In this document: positions 46,877 to 57,803 of the stretch, in pieces
How the letters are laid out: every line of letters begins with the position of its first letter
Numbering within the stretch: position 1 is the stretch's first letter
Origin: Mixophyes australis
Taxonomy: Eukaryota > Chordata > Amphibia > Anura > Limnodynastidae
Assembly (NCBI GenBank): GCA_036250195.1
Contig: JAVHZZ010000006.1
Span: 76,075,369 to 76,139,368 of the forward strand
Direction: 5' to 3'
Length of the DNA stretch: 64,000 nt
Translations under genes and position numbers: made by a program
Notes under the pieces: generated by a model
What the model saw: only the letters and a program-made list of their open reading frames with translations
What the model was told of the DNA's origin: nothing
Databases searched by the model: none

Positions 46877-47160
46877 TTCATCATCATCAACATTTATTTG
46901 ATGATGATGAATGACCGACAGTATTCATACAAGGGATAAGAGTAAACATATTAACAAATAACACAGTAGGAAAACAAGATATTGCCACTACAAATAGAAA
47001 TCATAAAAGTAGAAATAAATGAAACAGAGAATCACGACACACAAACACACACACACACAGAAAAGAAACAAAGACAAAGTACGTCAAGGTAGACAGGAAG
47101 GTTGGACAAGAGATATAGGGTAGAAGGGGCCCCGCTCATGAGATCTTACAAATTGCAAAC
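46877..47160 (-). mobile_element. Probable inverse retroposon 3' region
   Basis: CAT/GAT repeats and ATTTATT at 46877-46911 lead on the minus strand from a body with GCAAGATCTC-like text near 47150 (plus strand GGGGCCCCGCTCATGAGATC). This resembles L2-tailed retroposons in inverse. A short CA run lies at 47041-47060. The next LTR is inserted at its edge. Confidence 0.4.
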
Positions 47161-47512
47161 ACAGTGTCACTCACCGGACCGTGAGTGCTTCTTCCCGGAC
47201 ATTTAGGAACCGTGGCCGTCCTCCATCCTGAGGGACTGCGCATGCGCAGCCCTTTCTAATCCTTCAGTGTATGTTCCTTTAACTTAATTGGCAGATCAGG
47301 CAACACTCCCTATATTAAGCACCTGTGGTCAATACCACGTTGCCTGATCTTGGAGTCTCATTCCCCATGAGTCTCTGAAGGTGTTCCTGTGTTTCCTTGT
47401 GTATTCAGCGCTGCTGATTCCTGTGGTTTCCAAACCACTTCTACCTCTGTGGTTTCCAAACCACTTCTACTACGGTGGTTCCCATACCACTTCTACCATC
47501 CTGTGTATCATC

Positions 47513-47895
47513 GTGACTGTTAGCTGATTCCTATCCGCTGCCTCCGTGCACTACAGTCTTCAAAGCCACTTCAACTCTACCATATATCATTGTGACTGTT
47601 AGCTGATTCCTATCCGCTGCCTCCGTGCACTACAGTCTTCAAAGCCACTTCAACTCTACCATATATCATTGTGACTGTTAGCTGATTCCTATCCGCTGCC
47701 TCCGTGCACTACAGTCTTCAAAGCCACTTCAACTCTACCATATATCATTGTGACTGTTAGCTGATTCCTATCCGCTGCCTCCGTGCACTACAGCCTTCCA
47801 TCCACATCCACTCACCTGTGCATCATCGTGACTGTTAGCTGATTCCTATCCGCTGCCTCCGTGCACTACAGTCTTCAACCTGCATCTCGTCTGTG
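47513..47895. repeat. 79-bp tandem repeat within the LTR
   Basis: The word GTGACTGTTAGCTGATTCCT recurs at a 79-bp spacing (the TAGCTG step at 47521, 47600 and onward), followed by GCTGCCTCCGTGCACTACAG. The first four units are nearly identical; the last ones diverge. A smaller repeat of GGTTTCCAAACCACTTCTAC precedes it at 47430-47495. Confidence 0.93.
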
Positions 47896-48713
47896 TTTCA
47901 TCGTGACTGTTTGGCTGATTCCTATCCACCGCCTCTGTGCGCTTCAGTCTTCAGCTCATCTCATCTCTCCCGTGTTTCCTCGAGACTGCTGCTATTATTG
48001 CTATCCGCTACTCTCCGTGATCAACAGTTCCAGGTCTACTCTGCTCTCCCGTGTCCCATCGCTATTGCACCTGCTGGTTGCTATTGGTTACCTCCGTGTG
48101 TCCGCAGAGTCCTGCTGCTGCTGCTGTCAGCTCTACTCGTCCATCTACTGCTGATCCGCTCTCCACGCCTTCCTGGGTTCCCGCTGGTCTCTACCCGCCT
48201 TTCAGCATTGGATCCGTGTCTCATCATTTACCCCTCTGCTAGACCATCACCATTCTCCAGGGTCCTCCAAGAGTCCAGTTCCACGTTCTACTGATTCCTG
48301 TGGATTCGTGTCCCTGTTGGTCTACTTACCTGTGCGCTGCACCTACTAGACCTCTGCTTCATCTATCCAGGGACTTCTCATCCTGCCGGCCTCCTGCCGC
48401 TCAGGTATCTCTGCACTCCTGTCTGACTGCCTGCTTCTGAACCACGGTATGCATACTTCTCATTGACTGTGCTGGTGTATTGCATATCTTGCTGGACTGT
48501 GTTGGTTCTCCTCTGGAGTTTACTATCCGCTGAGTCTATTGCCATCATTGACTGTGTTATCTTGTGCCGGATTACTTCAAGAGACTTTCTATATTTGCAG
48601 TGCTGTTCAGTCATTTATATATATATTATGCATATTACTGTGGATCGGTGTTAAGGTGCCCGTGTATATCCTGTGTTGCAGTCTCTCCCCGTGCACCTCC
48701 TCACATATATGTT

Positions 48714-48975
48714 CAGTGGTACAACTTGCTAGAGGCAGACCACTGATCCCTGTATCCTGTATCACCTGTTCCAGTATCCTCTCACATAGCAGTGGTACAA
48801 CTTGCTATCGCAGACCACTGACTCCCCGGATACCTCCACTTGGATTTCATTCCTTCACTCAGACAGCGGTACAACTTGCTATCCGCAGACCGCTGACTCT
48901 CATCACTTCCTCGTTTCTGTTGGACATTCCTCCTCACTATAGCAGTGGTACAACTTGCTACCGCAGACCACTGAC
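48714..48975. repeat. Four interspersed copies of a direct repeat inside the LTR
   Basis: Each copy reads CAGTGGTACAACTTGCTA, or CAGCGGTACAACTTGCTA in the third, followed by CGCAGACCACTGA or close variants. Each short core is itself partly palindromic (CAGTGGT and ACCACTG). Confidence 0.85.
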
Positions 48976-49193
48976 TACCTTCACGTGTCCTTGTCCATAC
49001 AGTTCCTCGTGTATTATTACCTCCATATTACCAGTGCTGCTAGTCATAGACTTTCCTGAGCATTTCATCATCTGCTATTTCCTGTTCCGTGATCACCCTG
49101 CTACCAGAGTACCATATTACCACCTACATTGCTCTGGTAAGCCTATCACCTGGTGATCCCTGGGTAAAGACTCCTAGTGCCCGTGACACACAG

Positions 49194-49549
49194 CCCATCT
49201 CTGCCAATGCTCAATGACATGAAGCTTGTTATTGTGCTTCAGTGGTCAGTCTGTATTTATCTATTAAGAGTCTTTGTGGCTTCATCTCTGTCCACCTCTC
49301 ACACCATCAGGAAGAATTGTAGAGTTTCTCATAAGTATGGCAGCTTCCTTATTATTCTGAGAGAATGTAAGCATGACACTATATTGTACACCTAAGAAAC
49401 ATAAAATAGTAGAGGACATGTTCTTCTGCAGTTGGGGCAGTAGTGACATGAGTCATTAGCGGGCAGTAAGCACTGGCACTAAACATCATTCTTGGTGCAG
49501 GAAAAGAAGATCAGCATGTTATGTCCAGGACAAAAATATAATGGCACTA
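49194..49549. other. Unassigned DNA
   Basis: No gene recognised between the LTR and the next MITE. Confidence 0.4.
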
Positions 49550-49550
49550 G

Positions 49551-49697
49551 GGGAGGGCATTCAATTAGCCAAATTTTTCCTTGCAGTCTGTAGAGGTGCG
49601 AGGAAAAATGACTGGAGATTTCTACTACTGTAACTGCCTGCAATGTGCCCAACGCAATGTCCACGTGCCACATTGCAGCAATTGAATTCCCCCCCAT
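49551..49697. mobile_element. Small palindromic MITE with GCATTCAATT ends
   Basis: The left GGGAGGGCATTCAATTAGCC and right GCAATTGAATTCCCCCCC ends are inverted repeats, and GCAGTCTGTAGAGG is followed by inverse-like text. The ends resemble GGGGCATATTCAATTTCCCG at 21090, so a Harbinger-type origin is likely. TSD unclear. Confidence 0.55.
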
Positions 49698-49792
49698 AAG
49701 TATATCATTGCACAGGTCATATTTGTCATTTCTACTTGTTTACATTTGTATTCCTGTAATTATAATTGCAAAATAAATATTATGGTTCATGT

Positions 49793-50199
49793 AATACCAC
49801 TTTCACCCTGCCGTCCTGGCAATATCCCAGGTTTATGAATCCGGGATATTGCCGGGTGACAGAGCCTCCCACCCCAGCAAATTCCCAGGTCGACCAGGTT
49901 CACACTGAACACGGGTCTGCCTGGGTCTCCTGGCAACATCACAAGAGGAGCTTTGATTGGCTCCTCTTGTGTTGTTTTTTTGTTTGTTTCTTTAACTTTA
50001 CAATAGGTTTATGTGTGAGACATGGGTTGAAAAACCCGGGTCTCCCCGTTCAGGCTGGAGGCTACCCGGGTCGGACCCAGCAATAACCCTCCAAAAGACC
50101 CTGGTCTAATTCCCTGGTCATCCGACCTGGGGAGATGCCCCTGGACCCGTTCACACTGAGCTTCGACCCGGGTCGCCGAGACTTGTGAACGGGGTATTA
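49793..50199. mobile_element. Palindromic MITE with TAATACC ends
   Basis: The left TAATACCACTTTCACCCTG and right GTGAACGGGGTATTA ends are inverted. Inside are CCGGGTGACAG, GTTCACACTGAACACGGGTC and inverse counterparts (GACCCGTTCACACTGAG, CGACCCGGGTCGCC). A TTTGATTGGCTCC word lies near the centre. No TSD fixed; non-coding. Confidence 0.7.
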
Positions 50200-50655
50200 G
50201 TTGTTATCTCTGACATGGTTAATTTTATTAATACTGGCCAACTGCAAAGTTACTTTTTACTCTGTATTCACATTACCACATACAATACGAATTGTAAAGT
50301 TACCAATATATATGGTGAACTGGCCATTTGACCAAACTTCCCAGGGTGACTCTAAAGGGGTAGGAGGTTGGACTTTGATGTGATGATTACACTAATGGAC
50401 ATAGCATCATCGTGTTCTGTATTTGCTCACCTCTGCCACATCAGGGGTAACAGAGGAATTTGGGAAAGAAATAGAGGAGAGAATGGTGCAACGCAATGCA
50501 TGGTGATGATTAACCTTATTACCATGAGTGTGTGTCCTCACTCTTTCCTGGCAGAAGGCTGCACAATGAGACCCAGAAAAGGCAAAATAATGTGGAAATG
50601 CACCACTCTTTCCTCCTTATTTGCCTTAATGTATAAATCAATAAATGTTAAATTT
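50200..50655. other. Unassigned DNA
   Basis: The 142-codon frame at 50368-50796 continues into the MITE that follows and has no domain signal. Confidence 0.35.
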
Positions 50656-50659
50656 TATG

Positions 50660-51031
50660 TTTTTATGCATACACATCCGTCATCACTGTCACTCGGCACT
50701 TCCACCGGCCTTGTAACTGGTGCAAAAAATACGACTGAAAAACATGCACCTTCGAGATGCCCAACCCTTGAATTGGACATACTGCTGCGCACTTGACCTT
50801 GACACAATTGGGCATACTGCTGCGCACTTGACCTTTACACTCTCTTACTGTACAATGCCTATGTGCATACAACTCTTCCCCTACCTGTTATGGCCCTTCA
50901 ACTCATAGGCAGTCAAAAGTGTCATTTATATGCGAAGATGAACTGCATTTTTTGGCGTATTCTTTGGTTTTGCTGATTGAAAATACAGAAAATATGCCAC
51001 ATAATGCACTTACATACCTTAATGAATCAGA
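50660..51031 (+). mobile_element. MITE family B (copy with clear right end)
   Basis: It matches 2880-3212 through GATGCCCAACCCTTGAATTG, GTGCATAC, GCAGTCAAAAGTGTC, GCGAAGATGAACTGCAT and TTGGCGTATTC. The right end CCTTAATGAATCAGACC is the inverse of GGTCTGATTCATTAAGG. A segment of about 40 bp (GGACATACTGCTGCGCACTT) is internally duplicated at 50776-50840. Confidence 0.65.
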
Positions 51032-52790
51032 CCAAAAATGTGTAAATATGCTGGTTGTGATATATTAACAATGCTCATCCCCTGTGCTAACTGGCATGGA
51101 TAAGGTTCTTATTAGCTAATCTCTTTCTGATGTACTAAAGGCTCCTGGGAGAAAAACTCATATATTCATTCAGCATATGCACTTAGCAGTCAACTCCACA
51201 ATGCAGTTACTTCAACTGTCAATAAGGATGAAATTAATTACAATATGAATCGGTGGTCAGAGTGGCAATTTAGAAGTGCTGGTATGGATATTTTAAGAGT
51301 AGGGCAGAGGGTTGGCAGCACTTACTACTAACATTGTCAAATTGCTATTATGGGGCTATAAGTATACACTCTTGTATGCCTTACATATGCCTGGACAAAT
51401 GCTACTATACAGGTTGACACATCTTGAGATGCATCCAACTGGACATATGCAGGTATATACTGCGTATCCATTAGACACGAATCTGCCCCCCCTCCCCGAA
51501 ATTCATCAGACTACAAAGCAAATCCCTCAAGTTAAGTTCACTTTATCAGTTCACGGGAGAATATTTGCAAAACTGATTTTTAACAAGTGCAATCTGCCTC
51601 TAATATCTATGGACAGAGCAATTTTTTTAAATATTTGGACCTAGAAGTCACTGTGACTGCACTGCAAATCTTTGAGCATTCTGTCAATGAAAGATACAAG
51701 ACTGTTCCCCAAACACTGTGCATTGCCCACCACAGACCACAAATATTCATTACCTTTAAGTCGCTCACTGTATACTAAGTCTGCGCTGCATCATGTCACG
51801 CTGCTCCATAGTTCCATTGGAACTCTGCTCTACTCCATTCATGAACATATCAACTGTAGAGCATGTGTACAGCTTAAAATGCAGTGAGTAGAAGTGACCT
51901 CTACTAGGTTTCTTTACACTCTTTTGTTCTTTGCCCTTCAAGCAGAGTATTACATTATGCCCTCACCCCAATCATTATTATCTGGAATTGGTACAATATG
52001 GCATTACATGCAATTAAAATATATCAACATGCCTAAATATTTAATGGAAAATCATATACTAAACTTTATCTTAACTTATCTTTAAACCTAGTCTTAGTGC
52101 CCCCATGGGTGTGTAGCCTAAACCACCCATCGCTGACCACATTCACCAGCTACAACACTCCAGAGACAGAACAGGTTGGTAGGATGATACAAGTTTGCAA
52201 AAAACCTTGTCCAGCAAATTGGATGCCATCAATTCTCTCTCTCTCTCTCTCTCTATCAAGTGATAACAATCTATATAGTTTCCTACTATTTCTTCACAAA
52301 CAAGTGAATTGTACGTTTTACGCTTCAGAAAACTAATCAATTTTCTGAGACCCCTACAGGACTGCTGTATTGTTAATAGAAATAAAATGTGCTGGGCAGT
52401 TTAGATGTGGAACAGGGGAGAAGGCTCACAACCTTGCATCCTGGTCCACAATCATTCTGTTAGCAGTAAGACACTTGCTGCTTCCTTTCATAATTTGCAG
52501 CAGAATGCTCAATTCTGACAGGCCATACAGGAGCACATAAAAAGCAGTAGACCTCGGCGAGGACCCTTTATGGAACGGAGCCAGTCTAGAATCTCTACCA
52601 CGACTGCAAGAAAAAAAAATAAAAATCTCTCACAGATTACAGTCAATGACCAAACAGCCTCATTCATTTCCCTTTAAGTTGCAGTGACATCACAAGTCAT
52701 GTGTGTAAATCCACCAATTAGTACAAAGTACTTCTGTTATCTAGGAGACTGGAAGCCAGTCACTTGCACCATTTGTTCTTCCCCTTTTTT
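51032..52790. other. No gene recognised; CT microsatellite
   Basis: Contains a CT run at 52234-52254. The short frames at 51312-52336 lack domain signals. Confidence 0.4.
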
Positions 52791-52794
52791 TAAA

Positions 52795-53705
52795 GGATGT
52801 TTCTAAATAAAGGAATATACACAACAGTCTCTAGCAGGGGTGGGCTGGCCCGGGGGGCTGCTGGGTCAGACGGCTGTTAGGGCCGGGGGAAGGCCGGCCG
52901 GCCGCCCCCCCCGATGCAAAATACATAATTTCCCCCCGCGGCCGCATATCATGTCATGAGATGCGGTGCACAGGCGGCCGCATCCCCTGTCATGTGATGC
53001 GGCCGCCTTTGTGCCCCCCGGGATTACCTCTCCCAGCCCGCGCCTGGTCTCTAGAGTTTAAAGAGAATGGTGCGCAAAAAAAACATCCAGTGAGCAGCAC
53101 TTTTTTGGGTGAAAAGTCCTTGTTAATGAGAGAGTTCAGACGAAAATGCCCAGATTCGTTCAAACAGACAGGGAGACAGCAACTAAAATAAACATGTGTT
53201 ACAGCAGTGGTATACAGAAGAGCATCTCTGAACACACAGCATATTGAACCTTGAAGTCTATGGGCTACAGCAGCAGAAGACCACACCGGGTTTAACTCCT
53301 GTCAGCTAAGAAGAGAAACTGAGGCTACAGTGAGCACAGGCTCACCAAAACTGGACAGTTGAAAATTGGAAAACCGTCTCCTTGGCTGATGAGTGTCTTT
53401 GTACATATTAGGTACCTTAAAACATATTGAACATTGTTAAAAAGCCACAGCCTACCTGAGTTTTGTTGCTGACCATGTGCATCCTTTATGACCACAGTCT
53501 ACCCATCTTCTAATGGCTACTTCCAGCATGATAACATACCATGAATCAAAGCACATATTATCTCAAGCTAGATCCATGACTATACCAAAGAGTTCAGTGC
53601 ACTACTTGTTGAATCCTTGCAACAAAGAATTCATGGAGCAAAGGGGACAGGGTATCTAGTACTAGAAAGGTGTACCTAATAAAGTGGCCAATGATACTTG
53701 TTGCA
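52795..53705 (+). pseudogene. Tc1-like transposase pseudogene, split by a hAT MITE
   Basis: Before the insertion ACAACAGTCTCTAG and after it AGTTTAAAGAGAATGG form continuous Tc1-family coding sequence. Conserved peptide blocks can be read across frames: a KSISEHT-like block, GYSSRRPH, WAQAHQNWTV-like text around 53330, VADHVHPF and PSSNGYFQHDN. The last contains the second catalytic Asp of the DDE triad. The end ACTAGAAAGGTGTACCTAATAAAGTGGCC is the typical 3' terminus of this family (quoted from 53660 in two parts: ACTAGAAAGGTGTACC and TAATAAAGTGGCC). About 350 bp between the first and second Asp regions is deleted, and stops are frequent. Dead copy. Confidence 0.85.
52835..53046. mobile_element. 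hAT MITE inserted in the Tc1 pseudogene (212 bp)
   Basis: It starts CAGGGGTGGGCTGGCC and ends CCCAGCCCGCGCCTG, imperfect inverted repeats. GTCTCTAG flanks both sides exactly (52827-52834 and 53047-53054), an 8-bp TSD. Very GC-rich, with two GCGGCCGC sites and CGGCCGGCCGGCC. Related to the fragment at 634-730. Confidence 0.92.
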
Positions 53706-55397
53706 TGTATGCTGGTTGGATAGGAATCAGCACAGATATATGCTGCATGCCTTTATTTTTTATGTATGCATTTAAATGGCATCCCTACATAACATGGTAA
53801 GATATATGTTAGATAATGGACAACCATTATATAAATATCACACCCCAGAATCGAAGTGTTCAAGTTGCCAATCCAATTTATTTATTTTAATTGTCAATGG
53901 AAAATGTAATAATCTAGTGGTTATTTTAAATTATTTGGAAGTGCACAAAGAAACCATTTAGATGAACTAAAATAACCTTTAAACTTCTCTTAAAGTGACA
54001 TTGACTATGGGGAATGACAGGCCAATCTTCAAAAAGAAAAAGCCAAATGGTTTGGAAAGTAAACTTCTTGATAATGAAGTTTTGGTTCAGCCCTGAAGAC
54101 AGCAAGGCAAAGCTTCTGAAAAAGAACTAATTGGAAAGTGTGGGCTGGGAACGCATATCATGTAACATTCCCGTAACACGCACAAACCACTGAGGAAGGG
54201 CCCCTCTGTCTACTTGTCAACTGAGATTGCAGTGCTGCATCAGACAGTATAACAGTGTTACCATTCCCCTGTGTTCTCAAGGCTTTCTGGGCCAAGTACA
54301 TAATAAGGTGTACTGGAACTACTGAATAGGTTAAAAGTGTCTGAATCATTGACTCATATGAAATAATGATTCTCATAACAAAGTGAGAGGATTATTCCAG
54401 TGGGTTGCTAACTTTGACCCTTTATATCCAAATGTTTCAGAGACCCAGAAATTGGATTGTAGGATCTAACAGATAAACTGTGCTTGGACATTGCAAGCTG
54501 ATAAACATAAAAAAGGACACCTTTGTCACACACAACATCTCAAAATAATTTACAGGGACTGTTTGCTGTTAGACAGTTAAATACTAGGCAAGCTCTATAC
54601 AGTGGTATAGAGCGGTGGAAGTGCTCCATATATATGGTGGTATGCCATACCGCCACTTCTCCTACTGCCTTCATTGTAACATCGTCAAATTCCATTCACT
54701 TACATTCCCATTGCATTTTTCATACCACCCCTTCTAAATGTCCACTTTGTACACTGATAAAGACCCTATACTTCCAACATGACCTAACCACTGGAGATGA
54801 TCATGATACAACTCTGCTACACTGTATACAGAGATAGGACAATACAACCCCCAACATGATGTGACCACTGGAGATGATCATAATACAATTCTATTACACT
54901 CTGTAAGAAGGCCCTAAGAGTGTTTCCATTAAATGATAGCAAACATGTTCAATGTACCTGTGTAAGCTTAGGCAGATCCAAGGTAGAGTGTTTGTGGATC
55001 AGTCAGAATAGTGGTCAAAGACATACTGCAGACAGTACTCGAGAGTCAATAGGGTAGTCAGGTGGTGCCAATGGTTTAGAGCTGGAAGAATAGTCAATTT
55101 TAAAGTCAGGAACAGGAGGTCAATAAACTGGCTACTTGCTGGTGTCCTGCCAGCATCTTTTATAGGGAGTGTTGGTCACATGTTTCTGATGTGTGCGAGG
55201 GCATCATATGTGAAATATCACTAATGTACAGATGTATGGAAACTTTGTATGTAAATATATCGCCCATTGGCAGACATGCAAAGTGCCGTCCACATCTGTT
55301 TGATGCAACTGAAAAGATCACACACTAAAATATCAAATCTCTGGCAGTGTAGCGACCACACCATCTTGGAAAATACCTGTGAATTAAGGATGAGGCC
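53706..55397. other. No gene recognised
   Basis: Frames at 54523-54837 and elsewhere have no domain signal. The unit ACCACTGGAGATGATCATGA-like text occurs twice (54787 and 54862), a small local duplication. Confidence 0.4.
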
Positions 55398-55400
55398 TAA

Positions 55401-55575
55401 GGGCTAGATTTACTAAGCTGCGGGTTTGAAAAAGTGGGGATGTTGCCTATAGCAACCAATCAGATTCTAGCTTTCATTTATTTAGTACCTTCTACAAAAT
55501 GACAGTTAGAATCTGATTGGTTGCTATAGGCAACATCCCCACTTTTTCAAACCCGCAGCTTAGTAAATCTAGCCC
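55401..55575. mobile_element. Near-perfect palindromic MITE, family D (175 bp)
   Basis: The first 69 bases from GGGCTAGATTTACTAAGCTG are the exact inverse of the last 69. TAA flanks both sides (55398-55400 and 55576-55578), a Harbinger-type TSD. Each arm carries GTTGCCTATAGCAAC, matching the RFX X-box consensus, overlapping CCAAT. High arm identity and an intact TSD suggest recent insertion or arm homogenisation. Confidence 0.95.
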
Positions 55576-55578
55576 TAA

Positions 55579-55900
55579 GTGTGCATAAGGAGATTCCTAC
55601 AACACACAGACACCTCCTGGACCGTAGGACATGCTAGCCAGATTGTGTGCCAACAAGGATCCTGGCACTACCATTCTAGAGGAGCATCTAGGATAAATCT
55701 GGTGTTTACAGGTGGTTCATTTTTGTGTGATGTGGGGCACAGGTTGTAAATAAAAAGAGTATTTAGAAGTATGAATATATTCATCTGTCGTAGTCTATAT
55801 TTGTCAATATGCGTACATGTCTTTCTTTCTATATGTTTGTGTTTCACTGTGCTGCTTTTTACTCAAATGTGTGTATTATAAGATAAGCAGTACTCCCCAG
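55579..55900. other. Unassigned DNA
   Basis: No gene or repeat recognised between the two Harbinger-type elements. Confidence 0.4.
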
Positions 55901-56524
55901 TAAGGCTGGGTACACACTGGAATGTTTTCATCCAATAATCGGGCAAATCAGCCGACAGTCGGGTTAGTGTGACACAATTGTTGAAAGTCGTTCCAAAGCA
56001 TTGATTGTCGGCTTATTTGGTTGGTTGTACTGTTTAATATTTTCCGACCAATCCACCTAACGATCATGATGTGTGTATAAGTTTCCGATCGATCCACAAG
56101 CAACTGCTGATAGTTCCTCGAGGGGGGCATGTGTATTGTAATTTCTGATGCCTGTACCAGTCCCATGTGGATTGGTGTCCACACGTCACCCATTTGGTAA
56201 TTAGGTGCTTCTCACGGTAAAGCAATAGCAGGTGTCTATAGCATTTATGCATATAGCATATGTCTGCCATTTTAATTAGAAACCTTTGTCATTGTAGTGT
56301 TATAAAAAAACAATATTTCATTTATATGTGTATTGCTCATGTCTGCCTCCTTAATTATAGCTATGTGTACACTCAATACACATTAATAAATCACAAAATA
56401 TGTACATTTGTCTGCCTGCATAATTATGTACATTTTTGTATATAACACGTTTTTGTGTTTCCTATAGATGTGTACAGATGTGTATTTTATATATGTCTGG
56501 TTACATATTAGTATTATATAGTAA

Positions 56525-56917
56525 TTAGTAATATATTGAAATCGCTGTGCTGTATTTCAGATCAGCCAGTGTCCTTCCTGTTGCCAGAAATCTTAGAGTA
56601 ACAACCAGTCTCTGCTCTGCAGATATGGGTCTCCTTAAACGGGTGTTCTCCTTCTGGATGATGAGGGTGAGTAGTTGGAGCAGTTCCTGAAATGTGGATT
56701 TATTCATTCTCAGAAAACACCTGAAGTCATCAGGGTTGTTGTCCCATATCTCCTCCAGCAGGGACATATGAGCGAATGAGCCTCTCCTCTTTAACCACTC
56801 TTTGGTCAAACAAGATCTATTCTTTCTCCTTCTTTCCCTTCGGGTCTGTACTTGCAGTCTTCTTGCCACAGAGAGCAGAAAAAGAGAAGTTGCTTGTTGT
56901 TCTTCAAAAGTATCCAT
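56525..56917 (-). pseudogene. Harbinger transposase N-terminal exon (HARBI1-like)
   Basis: Starting at the ATG at 56915-56917 (A at -3, G at +4) the frame encodes 130 residues. These include basic RRERRRKNRSCL, the FRCFLRMNKSTFQELLQLL block and ISAEQRLVVTLRFLATG, ending in LADLKYSTAIS before a stop. This order is that of the N-terminal helix-turn-helix-containing region of PIF/Harbinger transposases and host HARBI1. The frame can be extended upstream to 56971 only without an ATG. The DDE catalytic domain that should follow is missing, and no clear splice donor follows KYSTAIS, so the gene is truncated. The interior of element 1 does not contain this exon. Confidence 0.88.
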
Positions 56918-56983
56918 ATTAATAAAAATAATTTGTTTCTGTGCGGTTGCGAACGAATGTACACTGTACACGTGCTAATGAAT

Positions 56984-57306
56984 GGGCAGCACGGTGGCTA
57001 AGTGGTTAGCACTTCTGCCTTACACTAGGGTCATGAGTTCAATTCCCGACAATAGCCCTATAACAGTGATGAGTTTGTATGTTCTCCCCGTGTTTGCTCC
57101 CATAATCCACGAACATACTGGTAGGTTAATTTGGCCGCTAACAAATTGACCCTAGTCTGTGTCTGTCTCTCTGTCTGTCTGTGTGTGTATGTGTTAGGAA
57201 ATTTAAACTGTAAGCCCCAATGGGACAGGGACTGATGTGAGTGAGTTCTCTGTACAGCGCTACGGAATTATTGGCACTATATAAATAAATGGTGATGATG
57301 ATGATG
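56984..57306 (+). mobile_element. tRNA-derived SINE, nearly full length
   Basis: The head GGGCAGCACGGTGGCTAAGTGG has an A box (TGGCTAAGTGG) and a B box (GAGTTCAATTCCC). The body has GTTTGTATGTTCTCCCCG, AACATACTGGTAGGTTAATT and TAAGCCCCAATGGGACAGGG. The tail is CAGCGCTACGGAATTATTGG then AAATAAATG and GAT repeats. Quoted words are separate segments; the head is given as GGGCAGCACGGTGG plus the A box. It lies just upstream of the transposase exon. Confidence 0.88.
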
Positions 57307-57593
57307 TATGAAATAAACGTGTTACCTTCGCTTTTTTTATGTGGTTTGGATTGGGTATTATTGATCATGCCCTTTATTTAAATTTCTTGGGGATATCATT
57401 ACAGGGACCTCAAAAGTCGCTTCATTGTGTACAAAATTCTCATCTTTGCTCATGACAATATGGCTGTGAAAATTCACTGCCCGGACAGTCGGTCTTTCGT
57501 TAATCGTCCAAAACGTGACTAGTGTGTAGGCATTAATCGTACGAGCGATCTGACCTTCGGTCGAAGGTACAGTCATTGTAGCTAACACGTCGG

Positions 57594-57705
57594 TCATCAT
57601 CATCATAGATTTATTTATATAGCGCCACTATTTCCGCAGCACTGTACAGAGAACACATTTCACATCAGTCCCTGTCTCATTGGAGCTTACAATCTAATTC
57701 CCCTA

Positions 57706-57745
<40 letters not shown>

Positions 57746-57803
57746 ACAGACCGAGAGAGACTAAGGGCAATTTAATAGCCGCCAAATAACCTACCAGTAT
57801 GTT
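57594..57803 (-). mobile_element. 5'-truncated SINE, inverse
   Basis: On the plus strand CATCATCATCATAGATTTAT leads to AGCGCCACTATTTCCGCAGC and CAGTCCCTGTCTCATTGGAG, the inverse of the SINE 3' half. An internal CA run (57712-57738) corresponds to the GT-rich SINE body. It starts at AACATACTGGTAGG, so the tRNA head is missing. It separates the last 33 bases of Harbinger element 2 from the rest. Confidence 0.85.

Larger units (their letters stand above)
47165..49188 (+). mobile_element. Solo LTR, 2,024 bp, with internal tandem repeats
   Basis: It starts TGTCACTCACCGGACCGTG and ends GCCCGTGACA. The terminal TGTCAC/GTGACA pair is a perfect inverted repeat. CACAG flanks both sides (47160-47164 and 49189-49193), the 5-bp TSD expected of LTR elements. 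Inside lie a 79-bp array (47515-47880) and four dispersed copies of GGTACAACTTGCTA...GACC (48718-48970). The only large frame (205 codons, 48539-49156) is pyrimidine-rich and has no gag, protease or polymerase motif. It is most likely a Ty3/gypsy-type solo LTR, unusually long. Confidence 0.8.

Noticed and set aside
48539..49156. 205-codon open frame
   Set aside because: It lies inside the solo LTR, is pyrimidine-rich, contains the LTR's direct repeats and has no retroviral or host domain.
50368..50796. 142-codon frame
   Set aside because: It runs from unassigned DNA into MITE family B, with no domain.
56984..57060. tRNA gene from A- and B-box matches
   Set aside because: It is continuous with a SINE body and L2-like tail and does not fold as a mature tRNA. 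The same holds for the head at 21244.
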